From Alphaproteobacteria bacterium RIFCSPHIGHO2_01_FULL_41_14 (lineage in GTDB: Bacteria > Pseudomonadota > Alphaproteobacteria > UBA7879 > UBA5542), in contig MEMF01000002.1 of assembly GCA_001767855.1 (NCBI GenBank), positions 557,493-621,492 on the forward strand: a stretch of 64,000 bases of DNA. The letters run 5' to 3'. The notes below the pieces were generated by a model, which was not told where the DNA came from, searched no databases, and saw only the letters and a program-made list of their open reading frames with translations. Numbering within the stretch: the stretch's first letter is position 1; each line of letters starts with the position of its first letter. This document shows positions 14,778 through 23,782 of the stretch, one piece after another. The position numbers were made by a program, and so were the translations under genes.

Positions 14778-16349
14778 ATGACACACCATATAAATTATCA
14801 GGTTCTGGCCCGCACGACACGCCCCACCAAATTCTCGGAACTCATTGGCCAAGAAGCCTTGACCCAAACTCTGAAAAACGCCATTGAATCGGGCCGCTTG
14901 GCCCATGCGTTTGTTTTAACGGGTATTCGGGGGGTGGGAAAAACCACGATAGCCCGCCTTATTGCCCGTGCCTTAAATTGTGTGGGGGTAGATGGCACAG
15001 GGCAGCCCACTTCAGAGCCATGTGGGGTTTGTGATCAGTGCCAAATGATTGCTGAAGATCGCCATGTGGACGTGATTGAGGTAGATGCGGCTACGCGCAC
15101 AGGGGTGGATGATATGCGCCAGCTGATGGAGGGAATTAGCTATAAGCCTGTGATGGGTCGATACAAGATCTACATCATCGATGAAGTGCACATGCTTTCT
15201 AAGAATGCTTTTAACTCGCTGTTAAAAACGCTAGAGGAACCCCCGCCCCATGTGAAGTTTATCTTTGCCACCACGGAAATTCGAAAAGTTCCTCTAACTA
15301 TCTTGTCGCGCTGTCAGCGGTTTGACTTGCGTCGTATCCCTGTGGATGTTCTCCTGACCCATTTTCAAAATATTCTGCAGAAGGAAGGTGTCCAATTTGA
15401 AATGGAAGCGTTGGAATGTATCGCGCGTGCGGCAGGAGGGTCGGTTCGGGATGGACTCTCTATTCTCGAGCAAGCCATTGTGAAAGTGACAGACAACAAA
15501 ATAACAGTCTCCACCGTTCAAGAGATGCTAGGGCTCGCGGACAGGGAAAAAATAGCCACCGTTTTTAACTGCCTGATGAGGGGGTTGGTAAGGGAATGTC
15601 TGGAGGCCACAAAGACACTCTACGAGGAGGGGGCAGACCCTGACATTATTCTTCAAGATTTGTTGGGGACAACCTATCAGACCCTCTCCTTTAAAGTCAG
15701 CGGTGCCGTAAGTGCGGAGGGCAATAAACTTCAAGCCTTAGCAGAAAAGATTGAGCCTAAAAGTTTGATGTTGGTGTGGCAGGTATTGATGAAGGGGGCC
15801 GAAGAAATGAAGGCATCCACCATGCCATTAGAAAACTTAGAAGTCATTTTGATTCGGGCCATGCATATTCAAGGCATGGTAGGCAAAGAAAACAGAGGAG
15901 AAATCCCCTCGCTTGTTTCTTCATCTCTCTCTCCGGTATCTGCTGTGTCTTCGCCGGTCGTGTCGCCCGAGAGGCTCGTTACTTCCTTTCGGTCGGACGG
16001 GATGCCTAAAACGTTTGAGGATGTGATTCAACTGTTTGAAAAGAAACGGGAACCTATTATTGTGGACTACTTAACGAATGATGTGGGGTTGGTGGATTTT
16101 CGGCCGGGAGCAATCAAGCTCAATCAGCTTCGTGAGAGTACACCCAACTTACAGCCGAAGGTGGCCAAATTTCTGTCCGAGTGCACAGGGGCCTCGTGGC
16201 TGGTGGAGTTGGTGACAGAAAAGGGTCAAGAGTCGTTAGGGGTGCAAAGGGCTTTGGCCAGAGAAAAGCGGGAAAAAGACGCGTTGTCAACGGAGGAAGC
16301 AAAGAAAATATCCGAGCTTTTCCCAGGCGCTCAAGTTGTTGTGAAGTAA
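14778..16349 (+). CDS. dnaX: DNA polymerase III subunit gamma/tau
   Basis: Clamp-loader ATPase. The 523 residues have Walker A (GIRGVGKTT near residue 49), the four-cysteine zinc module (C..C..C..C around 79-91), Walker B/DEVH (IIDEVHML near 132), and the sensor segments (TTEIRKVPLTILSRCQRFDLRR), followed by domain III and a weakly conserved tau tail. I start at ATG 14778 (MTHHINYQVLARTTRP), the normal N-terminus. An in-frame GTG at 14688 lies inside the ffs RNA gene. It heads the dnaX-ybaB-recR operon. No obvious slippery run for gamma production was identified. Confidence 0.95.
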   Translation: MTHHINYQVLARTTRPTKFSELIGQEALTQTLKNAIESGRLAHAFVLTGIRGVGKTTIARLIARALNCVGVDGTGQPTSEPCGVCDQCQMIAEDRHVDVIEVDAATRTGVDDMRQLMEGISYKPVMGRYKIYIIDEVHMLSKNAFNSLLKTLEEPPPHVKFIFATTEIRKVPLTILSRCQRFDLRRIPVDVLLTHFQNILQKEGVQFEMEALECIARAAGGSVRDGLSILEQAIVKVTDNKITVSTVQEMLGLADREKIATVFNCLMRGLVRECLEATKTLYEEGADPDIILQDLLGTTYQTLSFKVSGAVSAEGNKLQALAEKIEPKSLMLVWQVLMKGAEEMKASTMPLENLEVILIRAMHIQGMVGKENRGEIPSLVSSSLSPVSAVSSPVVSPERLVTSFRSDGMPKTFEDVIQLFEKKREPIIVDYLTNDVGLVDFRPGAIKLNQLRESTPNLQPKVAKFLSECTGASWLVELVTEKGQESLGVQRALAREKREKDALSTEEAKKISELFPGAQVVVK

Positions 16350-16369
16350 ACAAAATAAAGGAGTTTTAG

Positions 16370-16690
16370 ATGAACCTTGGCAATATGATGAAGCAAGCCA
16401 AAGAGATGCAGGCCAGAATGGCCGAAGCTGAGAAGAAAATCGAGGCGCTGGAAGTGGAAGGCGTATCGGGCGGGGGGATGGTGAAGGTTTTTTTAAATGG
16501 AAAAGGTGTGCCAAAAAATTTTAAGATAGATCCCAGTGTGACGACTCCTGAGGATGTGGAGATGTTAGAAGATTTGCTGGTGGCGGCCTATAATGATGGT
16601 AAGAAAAAAGCCGATGAAGAAAGCCAAAAGGAAATGGCGAAGGTGACAGGGAACATGAAGTTGCCCCCTGGGATGGGATTGCCGTTTTAA
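16370..16690 (+). CDS. ybaB: YbaB/EbfC family nucleoid-associated protein
   Basis: Small DNA-binding dimer, 106 residues, with the family's N-terminal helix (NLGNMMKQAKEMQARMAEAE), the GGGMVKVFLNGKG strand, and the C-terminal MKLPPGMGLPF tail. AAAGGAG precedes the ATG. It sits between dnaX and recR, as in most proteobacteria. Confidence 0.94.
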   Translation: MNLGNMMKQAKEMQARMAEAEKKIEALEVEGVSGGGMVKVFLNGKGVPKNFKIDPSVTTPEDVEMLEDLLVAAYNDGKKKADEESQKEMAKVTGNMKLPPGMGLPF

Positions 16691-16699
16691 GGAATTTTT

Positions 16700-17293
16700 G
16701 TGCAAAGTACCGAGATACAAAAACTGATTCAACTTCTCGCGCGCTTGCCAGGGCTTGGGCCACGGTCGGGGCGACGAGCCGCGCTGTATCTGATTAAAAA
16801 TAAAACAAGTGCGCTTGAACCTTTGTACAAAAGCCTTTGGGATGTGGCGCAAATGGTCAAAATTTGCCAAACCTGCGGTAATTTAGATACCTCTGAGATA
16901 TGCAGTTTGTGTCAGTCTAATCGTCGAGATGCCTCTTCTCTTTGTGTGGTGGGGGATGTGGATGATCTCTGGGCCATGGAACGGTCGGGCAGCTATAAAG
17001 GTCATTATCATGTGCTAGGAGGTGTCTTGTCTGCCTTAGATGGGATAGGCCCTGACCAATTAACCATTGGAAAACTCATGGCTCGAGTCCAGAAAGGTCC
17101 TGTGGGAGAAGTGATCATTGCGCTGAGCGCTACCCTAGAAGGGCAGACCACCGCCCACTACTTATCTGATAAATTAAAAAATTATAATATAAAAGTAACG
17201 CGTATCGCCCATGGTGTTCCAGTGGGGGGTGAGTTAGACTATCTAGATGATGGGACCATCTCTGCTGCCTTGAAAGCCAGATTGCCTATTTAA
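16700..17293 (+). CDS. recR: Recombination protein RecR
   Basis: Works with RecF/RecO to load RecA on gapped DNA. The 197 residues have the helix-hairpin-helix (LARLPGLGPRSGRRAALYL), the C4 zinc finger (CQTCGN...CSLC, residues about 53-68), the TOPRIM domain (LCVVGDVDDLWAMERSG onwards) and the C-terminal GVPVGGELDYLDDGT motif. GTG start at 16700 follows an AAGGA. Two small secreted genes and an acyl-CoA gene follow on the same strand with short gaps. Confidence 0.95.
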   Translation: MQSTEIQKLIQLLARLPGLGPRSGRRAALYLIKNKTSALEPLYKSLWDVAQMVKICQTCGNLDTSEICSLCQSNRRDASSLCVVGDVDDLWAMERSGSYKGHYHVLGGVLSALDGIGPDQLTIGKLMARVQKGPVGEVIIALSATLEGQTTAHYLSDKLKNYNIKVTRIAHGVPVGGELDYLDDGTISAALKARLPI

Positions 17294-17305
17294 CACGGAG
17301 AATCA

Positions 17306-17548
17306 ATGAAGTGCATTCATTTTTATATCATCGTTCTTTTTGGACTTTTTTTACTCAGCTCAGCCAAGGGATGCGATGTTTTTACCCAGGATTATACGTG
17401 TAATTATTTTACGCCCTGCCGATGGAATAAGGATAAGAAGGTGTGTGAAGTGGGGCCTCGCGGATTTAATTACAATGCAAACGCTTATGTTTTAGGAACT
17501 ACTTTTGCGCCGATAACGAACTATGATACACCAAAAACGACAGAGTAA
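17306..17548 (+). CDS. Small exported Cys-rich protein, first of a tandem pair
   Basis: 80 residues. Signal peptide of about 20 residues (MKCIHFYIIVLFGLFLLSSA) then a mature part beginning with cysteine. The cysteine pattern is C-x8-C-x5-C-x-W-x7-C-x-V-G. The next gene has nearly the same pattern, so the two look like diverged tandem duplicates. The spacing around C-x-W resembles small disulfide knots of PSI/plexin-repeat type in eukaryotic surface proteins, but this is only a resemblance. A bacterial lipobox is not convincing (AKGC). It starts 12 bases after recR. I do not recognise a family. Confidence 0.7.
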   Translation: MKCIHFYIIVLFGLFLLSSAKGCDVFTQDYTCNYFTPCRWNKDKKVCEVGPRGFNYNANAYVLGTTFAPITNYDTPKTTE

Positions 17549-17573
17549 CGATGAGACAAAGGGAAAATAAATC

Positions 17574-17813
17574 ATGATATATCTTTTTAGTTTTTTGATG
17601 GTGGTGTTGAGCTTTATCAACTGTTTTTCCGGCGCCTGTCGGGTGCAAAAATATCAAAGCGCTTGTGAAGCCGTCAAAAACTGCGTTTGGGACAGTCGGG
17701 GATGCAGTGTGGGGTTGCATCCTCTGGAAGCGGTGTCTCAGGGGGAAGTTGTGGAAGGCGATACCATCCAGGATAATTTCAACACGTCTTATCATATTGA
17801 GAAAGCCGACTAA
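17574..17813 (+). CDS. Small exported Cys-rich protein, second of a tandem pair
   Basis: 79 residues. Signal peptide (MIYLFSFLMVVLSFINCFSG) followed by C-x8-C-x5-C-x-W-x4-C-x-V-G, then an acidic tail. This closely follows the pattern of the preceding gene, supporting duplication. It ends 15 bases before the next gene and appears to be in the recR operon. Function unknown; a periplasmic or extracellular disulfide-bonded protein is likely from the signal peptide and even cysteine spacing. Confidence 0.7.
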   Translation: MIYLFSFLMVVLSFINCFSGACRVQKYQSACEAVKNCVWDSRGCSVGLHPLEAVSQGEVVEGDTIQDNFNTSYHIEKAD

Positions 17814-17828
17814 GAACAGGAGATAGAA

Positions 17829-18854
17829 GTGTCTATTTCTTTCCAGTATCAGAAGGGGGTTGGGATTGTTCATCTCAACAGGCCCTCTGTTTTAAACAGT
17901 TTGAACTTCACCATGATTGTGAGGCTTAGAGATCAGCTTCTTCTGTGGAAAGAAGATCCGGAAGTCCACTTTGTTATTTTAAAAAGCGATCTTGAAAATA
18001 CTTTTTGTGCCGGCGGGGACTTAAAGGAAATATTTGAGGCAGCACGTCGTCAGGATACCCGCTTTCTGAAACTCTTTTTCGAAGTAGAATATGGGTTGAA
18101 CCAGATTATTCACTCTTACCCCAAACCCTATCTGAGTTTGATGAATGGGATTGCCATGGGGGGAGGCCTCGGGATTTCTGTTCAGGGATCTCACCGTATT
18201 GTCACAGATAACTCTGTTTTGGCCATGCCCGAGGTTTTTATAGGATTTTTCCCAGATGCGGGGGGCAGCTATTTCCTGAATAAATGCCCGGGAAAAATTG
18301 GCTTGATGGTGGGTCTTTCCGGATATCGTATGAATGCGGCGGATGCGCTTTATACGGGCATTGCAACCCATTATGTGCCCCAAGAAAATTTTTCTTTGTT
18401 GTATCAGGCCCTCAGTGAAACAGATATCCGTGCCCATCCCCAAGAGGGCATTCGGGCTATTTTGGAAATCTTTGCTGCTCCGTGCCCACAGATCTCACTT
18501 TTGAAAGAACATAGGCAATTGATAGATGAGTATTTTGAAGAGGAGGATACGGCAACCCTCATCGCCGGGTTGCGGCTCACCAAAAATGTTTGGTTGCAAG
18601 GAGTGAGAAAAAAAATGGAGGATGCCTCGCCTTTAAGTTTAGTGATTACTCATCGTTTGTTGAAAGAGGCCAAGGGGCTGCCCTTTTCCGAGGCCATGGC
18701 AGGGGAATTAAGGCTTGCGCTCAACTTCTTTGAGAGTAAAGAAGTATTAGAAGGCATCCGGTCGGTGGTGATCGATAAGGATCGCACGCCCAAATGGATA
18801 TATCCTTCTGTGGCGGACGTGCCAGAGGACGTGGTGCGGGGGTATTTTGGGTAA
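17829..18854 (+). CDS. Enoyl-CoA hydratase/isomerase family, 3-hydroxyisobutyryl-CoA hydrolase type
   Basis: Crotonase-fold enzyme of 341 residues. NTFCAGGDLKE (near residue 57) and GGGLGISVQGSHRI (near 112) form the oxyanion hole region. FFPDAGGSYFLNK, SPLSLVITHRLL and the C-terminal VIDKDRTPKW segment are typical of 3-hydroxyisobutyryl-CoA hydrolase, which acts in valine breakdown, and not of plain enoyl-CoA hydratase; length also fits. GTG start at 17829 follows GGAGATAG. No other valine-degradation gene is nearby, so the substrate is inferred only from family. Confidence 0.85.
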   Translation: MSISFQYQKGVGIVHLNRPSVLNSLNFTMIVRLRDQLLLWKEDPEVHFVILKSDLENTFCAGGDLKEIFEAARRQDTRFLKLFFEVEYGLNQIIHSYPKPYLSLMNGIAMGGGLGISVQGSHRIVTDNSVLAMPEVFIGFFPDAGGSYFLNKCPGKIGLMVGLSGYRMNAADALYTGIATHYVPQENFSLLYQALSETDIRAHPQEGIRAILEIFAAPCPQISLLKEHRQLIDEYFEEEDTATLIAGLRLTKNVWLQGVRKKMEDASPLSLVITHRLLKEAKGLPFSEAMAGELRLALNFFESKEVLEGIRSVVIDKDRTPKWIYPSVADVPEDVVRGYFG

Positions 18855-18917
18855 AGAAGTCGTACCCGGGAAGATTGGAGCTCGTGTGTGAATCGTTCAA
18901 GAGATTTGTTATAGGAT

Positions 18918-19328
18918 TTATGCGTGAAGCTTCAAGCCATTAATGATCTTGTCGAAAGCTTTACGCTCCGCTCGCAGAGCCAGACCGACAATATCCAAAT
19001 CCTCTGCCTGAACAGCTTTTACAACTGCACGATTGTCTTTATCATTGTTGGTTGCAAACATCTCTTTGGTGTAGATAGCTAATGGCACTTTACGGCTTAG
19101 AGCTCTGTTCCGCGTACGTTGCAAATGCTCGGCACTCGCCGCAAAAACAAACACTGGTTGCCCAAGAATGGGAAGATAGGTGTTACCCGATCCATCTCCA
19201 TACGGTTCGCCGACTGTCTCTGGGGATGCCGCTGCAATTCCTGGAGCCAGAAAGGCTGTGATATTTAACTTTTGCCAGGTCTCTAAATCGTCTCGTACAA
19301 TGATGCCTATTTTCGTGTCGTGGTTCAT
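18918..19328 (-). CDS. DUF2000 family protein
   Basis: 136 residues beginning MNHDTKIGIIVRDDLETWQKLN. The family hallmarks are visible: the LNITAFLAPG segment, GEPYGDGSGNTYLPILGQPVFVF, an IYTKEMFATNN motif and the terminal DIVGLALRAERKAFDKI. The structure of relatives suggests a peptidyl-tRNA hydrolase 2-like fold, but function is unknown. ATG 19328 is preceded by GGAG at 7 bases; the upstream in-frame ATG at 19355 has none. Convergent with the preceding acyl-CoA gene. Confidence 0.8.
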   Translation of the reverse strand: MNHDTKIGIIVRDDLETWQKLNITAFLAPGIAAASPETVGEPYGDGSGNTYLPILGQPVFVFAASAEHLQRTRNRALSRKVPLAIYTKEMFATNNDKDNRAVVKAVQAEDLDIVGLALRAERKAFDKIINGLKLHA

Positions 19329-19500
19329 TCGGTTACTCCGGCCTTTCAATCCCAATGGTCTCTGGCAATAATATTAGTCATGGATTACCATACACAATTG
19401 CTTGATACAATGGGGGCAAACGAAGAGTGAACTTGGCTTGTTTGTGAGGTTGCATAGATAGATTTCGGCTTTTTTGTACCGATAACTCTTTGTAGGTTTT

Positions 19501-21267
19501 CTACTCATTCACGCGAATATCCTGAATATGAAACTTCACCTTTTCGCGGCCTTGCCAAACGTCAATCTTGAGCGAACCCGCCAGCTGGTAAAGTTTGTTG
19601 TCAGGGTTCAGTAAGATTTCTTCCAACGGGGTGCCCAAGGCGTTAAAGGCAATGGCATCCAAAAAGTGTCCAGATTCTGAGCGGAGGAAACAGCTGATGT
19701 GCTTTTCACCGCGCAGGTGAGGTTTGGTAATTTGACACCGGAGGATCATAAAAACGGGGGCCGGATTTTCGGCGCCAAAGGGACCAATTTGATCCACCAG
19801 CCGAATGAGGTCTGCGGTGGCTCCGTGGACATGGAGGGCGGCATCAATTTCAAGGCAGGGTACTTCGTGGCTCAGCGGGGCGGTTTTGTTGAAAAAATCC
19901 TGCAAGTCATCAAAACGATTTTTGTTGACCGTTAATCCTGCTGCCATGGCATGACCGCCCCCATTCAAAAGGAGACCCTCACTTTTGGCGGCTTGGACCA
20001 GAAGGCCTAGGTTAATACCAGGGATAGAACGACCAGAGCCTTTCCCAATACCAGCTCTATCAAAAGCGATGACAAACACCGGTTTGTGAAAAACCTCCTT
20101 CAGCCGACCTGCCACAATACCGATGATGCCGGGATGCCATTCATCCATTCCAACGCACAAGATGGCGTGATCCTGCAGTTTTTCGGCTTCTTCTAAAGCT
20201 TGGGCTAGGACTTTAGATTCAATGTCCTTTCGTTCTTTATTTAATTGGTGGAGCTGCTGGGCGATGGGTAGGGCTGTTTCAAGGGAAGCGGAGGTTAGCA
20301 GTTGGGTTCCAAGGGTTGCGGTGCCGATACGTCCTCCCGCATTAATGTGGGGTCCCAGAATGTATCCTAAATGGTAAGGGTTGCATTTTCCCTCAATGCC
20401 GGCGATATGCGCGAGCGCTTTGAGGCCTGGATTTAGCTGTTTGTTTAAGACGGCAATCCCTTGTTGAACAAAGGCTCTGTTTAGCCCCTTCAGAGGAACC
20501 ACATCGCAGATTGTTCCGAGAGCCACGAGATCTAAAAATAATCGAAGATCAGGCAGGTGGTTGGAGTGAGTGTCTTTCAATTGGGATTGCAGGGCTACAA
20601 GCACCAAAAAGGTAACGCCAGCGGCACACAAATACCCATACCCCGATGCATCATCTTGTTGATTGGGATTTACAATGGCAGAGGCGTCTGGAAGAGAGGC
20701 GTCTGGAATATGGTGGTCAATCACGATCACATCGATGCCCAAGGTTTTTGCGTGGGCGAGAGGCTGCAGAGCCGCGGTTCCACAATCAACGGTGATGATG
20801 AGCTGGGTGCCTTGTTGGTGCAATTTTTCAAAGCCTTCGATAGAGGGGCCATATCCTTCTTTAATGCGGTCGGGAATATAAAAATCCACACGGGCGCTTA
20901 ATCGAGTCAAATAGTGTACAAGAAGGGAGGTGGACGTGGCCCCATCCACATCATAATCTCCAAAGATGGTGATCTTTTCTTTTTTGTCTAAGGCTTGTTT
21001 CAAACGCGCCGTGGCTTTGTCCATATCCTTTAAGCAAAAAGGGTCTGGCAAAAAATCTCTTAATTTAGAGGACAGGAAAAGTTGGGGGTCTAGGTTCGCA
21101 GGGCATCGTTGGCTGATAAAGCGGGCTAGAATCTCTGGGTACCCATATTTTTGGATTATGTGAAGAATATCCCGTTCGGTTTCTTCTTTAAAAACCCATT
21201 GTCTTCCCTTGGCAGAGAGAGTTTTCACCAAAGTTTCTGTTTTGTGAACCGATTCTGCTTCAATCAT
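19501..21267 (-). CDS. recJ: Single-stranded-DNA-specific exonuclease RecJ
   Basis: 5'-3' exonuclease for repair and recombination. The 588 residues show the DHH-family motifs: IFGDYDVDGATSTSLL near residue 98, DCGTAA near 161, VIVIDHHIPDA near 182, and the DHHA1 part with GRSIPGINLG and GGGHAMAAGLTV near 405-440. Full length. Its ATG follows the stop of a small lipoprotein gene by two bases, so the two are probably cotranscribed and coupled. Confidence 0.95.
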   Translation of the reverse strand: MIEAESVHKTETLVKTLSAKGRQWVFKEETERDILHIIQKYGYPEILARFISQRCPANLDPQLFLSSKLRDFLPDPFCLKDMDKATARLKQALDKKEKITIFGDYDVDGATSTSLLVHYLTRLSARVDFYIPDRIKEGYGPSIEGFEKLHQQGTQLIITVDCGTAALQPLAHAKTLGIDVIVIDHHIPDASLPDASAIVNPNQQDDASGYGYLCAAGVTFLVLVALQSQLKDTHSNHLPDLRLFLDLVALGTICDVVPLKGLNRAFVQQGIAVLNKQLNPGLKALAHIAGIEGKCNPYHLGYILGPHINAGGRIGTATLGTQLLTSASLETALPIAQQLHQLNKERKDIESKVLAQALEEAEKLQDHAILCVGMDEWHPGIIGIVAGRLKEVFHKPVFVIAFDRAGIGKGSGRSIPGINLGLLVQAAKSEGLLLNGGGHAMAAGLTVNKNRFDDLQDFFNKTAPLSHEVPCLEIDAALHVHGATADLIRLVDQIGPFGAENPAPVFMILRCQITKPHLRGEKHISCFLRSESGHFLDAIAFNALGTPLEEILLNPDNKLYQLAGSLKIDVWQGREKVKFHIQDIRVNE

Positions 21268-21269
21268 CT

Positions 21270-21443
21270 TTACCCAGAAATATTTGTGGCACGATCCGCC
21301 CGAAGTTCTTTGATTTCCTTTTGGGCGGTTTCTACAGAAATGGAAGGTTGGCTATACTCAGGGACATCGGTAAGACTAGGGTATTGACTAGTGCAGCCAG
21401 GCAAGCAAGATAAAAAAATTAAACCAAATAAACGGATATACAT
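21270..21443 (-). CDS. Small lipoprotein upstream of recJ (57 residues)
   Basis: Begins MYIRLFGLIFLSCLPGCTSQ, a short signal peptide with a good lipobox (LPGC, Cys17). The mature part is only about 40 residues (SLTDVPEY...ETAQKEIKELRADR). The P-x-L-x-x-VP followed by an ELRADR helix recalls short segments seen in alphaproteobacterial outer-membrane lipoproteins, but I cannot name a family. GAGGAA precedes the ATG. It ends two bases before the recJ start. Confidence 0.65.
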   Translation of the reverse strand: MYIRLFGLIFLSCLPGCTSQYPSLTDVPEYSQPSISVETAQKEIKELRADRATNISG

Positions 21444-21476
21444 TGTTCCTCAGAGTAAACGGGAATAGGGGAGGGG

Positions 21477-22373
21477 TCAAGGCTCGGGGGACATTTTTGG
21501 AGGATTTTTGAATTTTAAATAACCTGTTTTAAGCTGATTAATAATGAGTCCAGAAATGACGAGTAGACATCCATAAATGCTTGTGGTTGTCAGAGTTTCA
21601 TCCACTGTAAGGTAGGCAAAAGAAATGGCAAACACAGGGACTAATAAGGAAAAAGGGGTAACAACTGCGGCTGGATATTTTTTTAATAAAAACCCCCATG
21701 TGGTATATCCAAAAAGTCCGGACACAAGGCTGGCGTAGAGAAGGGAGGCACCACTAATCCAGGTAAAATTTTGAAAAGATTGGAAAAACTGATCGTTTCC
21801 ATAAATTAGACTCGATAAAAGAAAGAGAGGAATAGGGGGTACAATGTTCATCCAAGCCATGAGACTGAACATGTCAACGGTCTGTCCTTTTTGCTGGAGA
21901 ACAAGATTAGATATAGCAAAAACAATGGCAGAAATTAGAGCGATTCCTAATCCAAGCAGGCTTGCTTCGCCACCCACTTGAATACCAATGAACCCAATTC
22001 CCAAGAAAGCAATGCTCATGCCCATCCAATTCAAGAAGGAGGGTTTTTGATTAAAGAACAGCAGAGCCAACAAAACTGTGAAGAAGGCTTGTGCTTGAAT
22101 AATGAGTGAGCTAAGCCCCGCGGCAACACCCAAGTGAATGGCAAGCAACAGGAGAGGAACCGTCAATGTTCCAATTAAAAGTCCAATTAAAAGGAGTACC
22201 TTCCAAGAGATTTTAGGCCTGGGAATAAAAAAGAGAAGGGGCAAAATTAAAAGAGACCGCAGACCCGAAAAAATTAAAGGAGAAATCCCATTTAATCCAA
22301 TCTTCATGACGGGAAAGTTCGCACCCCAAACTAAGGCTATCGATAAGGCGAGGCAAAAATGCCTAAAATTCAT
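21477..22373 (-). CDS. EamA/DMT-family transporter
   Basis: Ten-helix inner-membrane exporter with two EamA repeats (first starting LALSIALVWGANFPVMKIGL, second around residue 140). 298 residues from ATG 22373, which has AAGGA about 10 bases upstream; the in-frame ATG at 22391 has no ribosome-binding site. The family moves amino acids or metabolites, and in intracellular bacteria some members import host metabolites, but the substrate cannot be predicted. Monocistronic, followed downstream by the lipoprotein-recJ pair. Confidence 0.88.
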   Translation of the reverse strand: MNFRHFCLALSIALVWGANFPVMKIGLNGISPLIFSGLRSLLILPLLFFIPRPKISWKVLLLIGLLIGTLTVPLLLLAIHLGVAAGLSSLIIQAQAFFTVLLALLFFNQKPSFLNWMGMSIAFLGIGFIGIQVGGEASLLGLGIALISAIVFAISNLVLQQKGQTVDMFSLMAWMNIVPPIPLFLLSSLIYGNDQFFQSFQNFTWISGASLLYASLVSGLFGYTTWGFLLKKYPAAVVTPFSLLVPVFAISFAYLTVDETLTTTSIYGCLLVISGLIINQLKTGYLKFKNPPKMSPEP

Positions 22374-22668
22374 AATGGAAGGATCCTTCATAAATCAATG
22401 TAGAGAACATTCTGACTATAAGCACAAATAAAAACAATCAAAATATGGATATAACATATAGAAAATTTTGTTTATTTGAGGATTTCGTAGCTCAACCTCT
22501 TCTGTGGGGTTAGAGGAGGAAACTTTTTAGAAGTCTCTTTGAAATATTCTTTCTTTAGTTCTCTGATTTTTCGACTAAATCCCAAATAACGCTTGATTGT
22601 TTTCCCCTCTCTCTGGCACAATGTGAGCACTCTCACTTGAAGTAATTCTGGTGAGGCCTGGAGTAAGA
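22374..22668 (+). promoter_or_regulatory. Divergent promoter region with an inverted repeat, EamA gene / RND operon
   Basis: 295 bases without a protein gene. GTGAG-CACT-CTCAC at 22623-22636 is a perfect 5-base inverted repeat about 30 bases before the HlyD start, well placed for a repressor operator; efflux pumps are commonly controlled this way. Nothing else is recognised here. Confidence 0.3.
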
Positions 22669-23781
22669 ATGAAGCCTATTTTTTCTAAAATACATGCCCG
22701 CATCCTGGGGAGTGTCCTTTTTCTACTTGTTCTAGGGGGCATTATTTGGGGCACAATGGTCAAAGACAATCAAAATGAAAACAAGATTGTGGTTGAATCT
22801 CTTTTAAAAAAGACAACCAACACCAATACTGTGAAAAGTTTTGTATCAAAAGCACAAGATAAAATTTTATTCCTGAAATTATCAGGCCTTACAGAAGCTT
22901 CCCAAACCCTCGATATTGAAACACGAGTATCTGGAGCCATCAAGAAAGTATTGGTGTCAGAAGGCGATCAGGTAAAAAAAGGGGCGCTCCTTGCGGAGCT
23001 GAAAGTGGAAGATCGGCTTGAAAAATTAGAATCCGCGAAATCTTTTGTAAAATTAAGGGAAATGCAACACGAAGCTGCGAAAAGATTGGTTGCAAAAGGA
23101 TTTACATCTCCTATTTCTTTCGCTGACACGAAAAAAAATCTTTCTGAGGCACAGCTGGCCTTGGTCCAAGCTCAGCTTGAATTGAGTTATTTAAAGATCA
23201 GAGCTCCATTCTCTGGAATCGTTAATGCCGTTTATGTGGACACAGGCAGTATCATTTCAGATATGACGACGGATAGACGAATTTGTAGTCTTATCAATAT
23301 GCATCCCTTGTATCTCACGATTTACGTGACCGAAAAAGTCTATGAACAATTAAAGAACGGGAATGCCGTGGGGGTGCGCTTAGCAGATGGGCGGGTGCTT
23401 GAGGGGAAGATAGATTCCATCTCTCTAGTGGCAGACCCCAAAACCAGAACCTTTCCAGTGAGTGTTTTGGTTCCAAACCCCAAACATACCTTTCCTATAG
23501 GAATGACAGCGGTAGTTGAGGTTCCCTTGAAGAGGCAGCGTGTTCATCAATTGAACCCCTCATGGGTGACACTTTCAAAAGAGGGGGTGATGGGGGTGAT
23601 GGCTGTTGAAAACGGATTGGCGGTTTTTTACCCGGTTACGGTCCTAGATTCTTCTCCTTCGCATCTCTATGTCTCTGGGTTACCAGATCAAGTGGAAATT
23701 ATTACGCTCGGGCAGGAAACTGTAGCGTCTGGCACCAAGGTTCAGGCTCAATTAGAATCTCTTAATCTCGACGGGGAATAA
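22669..23781 (+). CDS. RND efflux periplasmic adaptor (HlyD/AcrA family)
   Basis: 370 residues. One N-terminal membrane anchor or signal (residues about 9-30), a biotinyl-lipoyl half-motif (TRVSGAIKKVLVSEGDQVKKGALLAEL, about 86-112), a short helical hairpin, the second lipoyl half (LSYLKIRAPFSGIV) and the beta-barrel domain. ATG 22669 has GGAG at 7 bases and is preferred over GTG 22651. One base separates its stop from the RND pump gene, so they are a functional pair; no TolC-type channel is encoded next to them. Confidence 0.9.
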   Translation: MKPIFSKIHARILGSVLFLLVLGGIIWGTMVKDNQNENKIVVESLLKKTTNTNTVKSFVSKAQDKILFLKLSGLTEASQTLDIETRVSGAIKKVLVSEGDQVKKGALLAELKVEDRLEKLESAKSFVKLREMQHEAAKRLVAKGFTSPISFADTKKNLSEAQLALVQAQLELSYLKIRAPFSGIVNAVYVDTGSIISDMTTDRRICSLINMHPLYLTIYVTEKVYEQLKNGNAVGVRLADGRVLEGKIDSISLVADPKTRTFPVSVLVPNPKHTFPIGMTAVVEVPLKRQRVHQLNPSWVTLSKEGVMGVMAVENGLAVFYPVTVLDSSPSHLYVSGLPDQVEIITLGQETVASGTKVQAQLESLNLDGE

Positions 23782-23782
23782 T

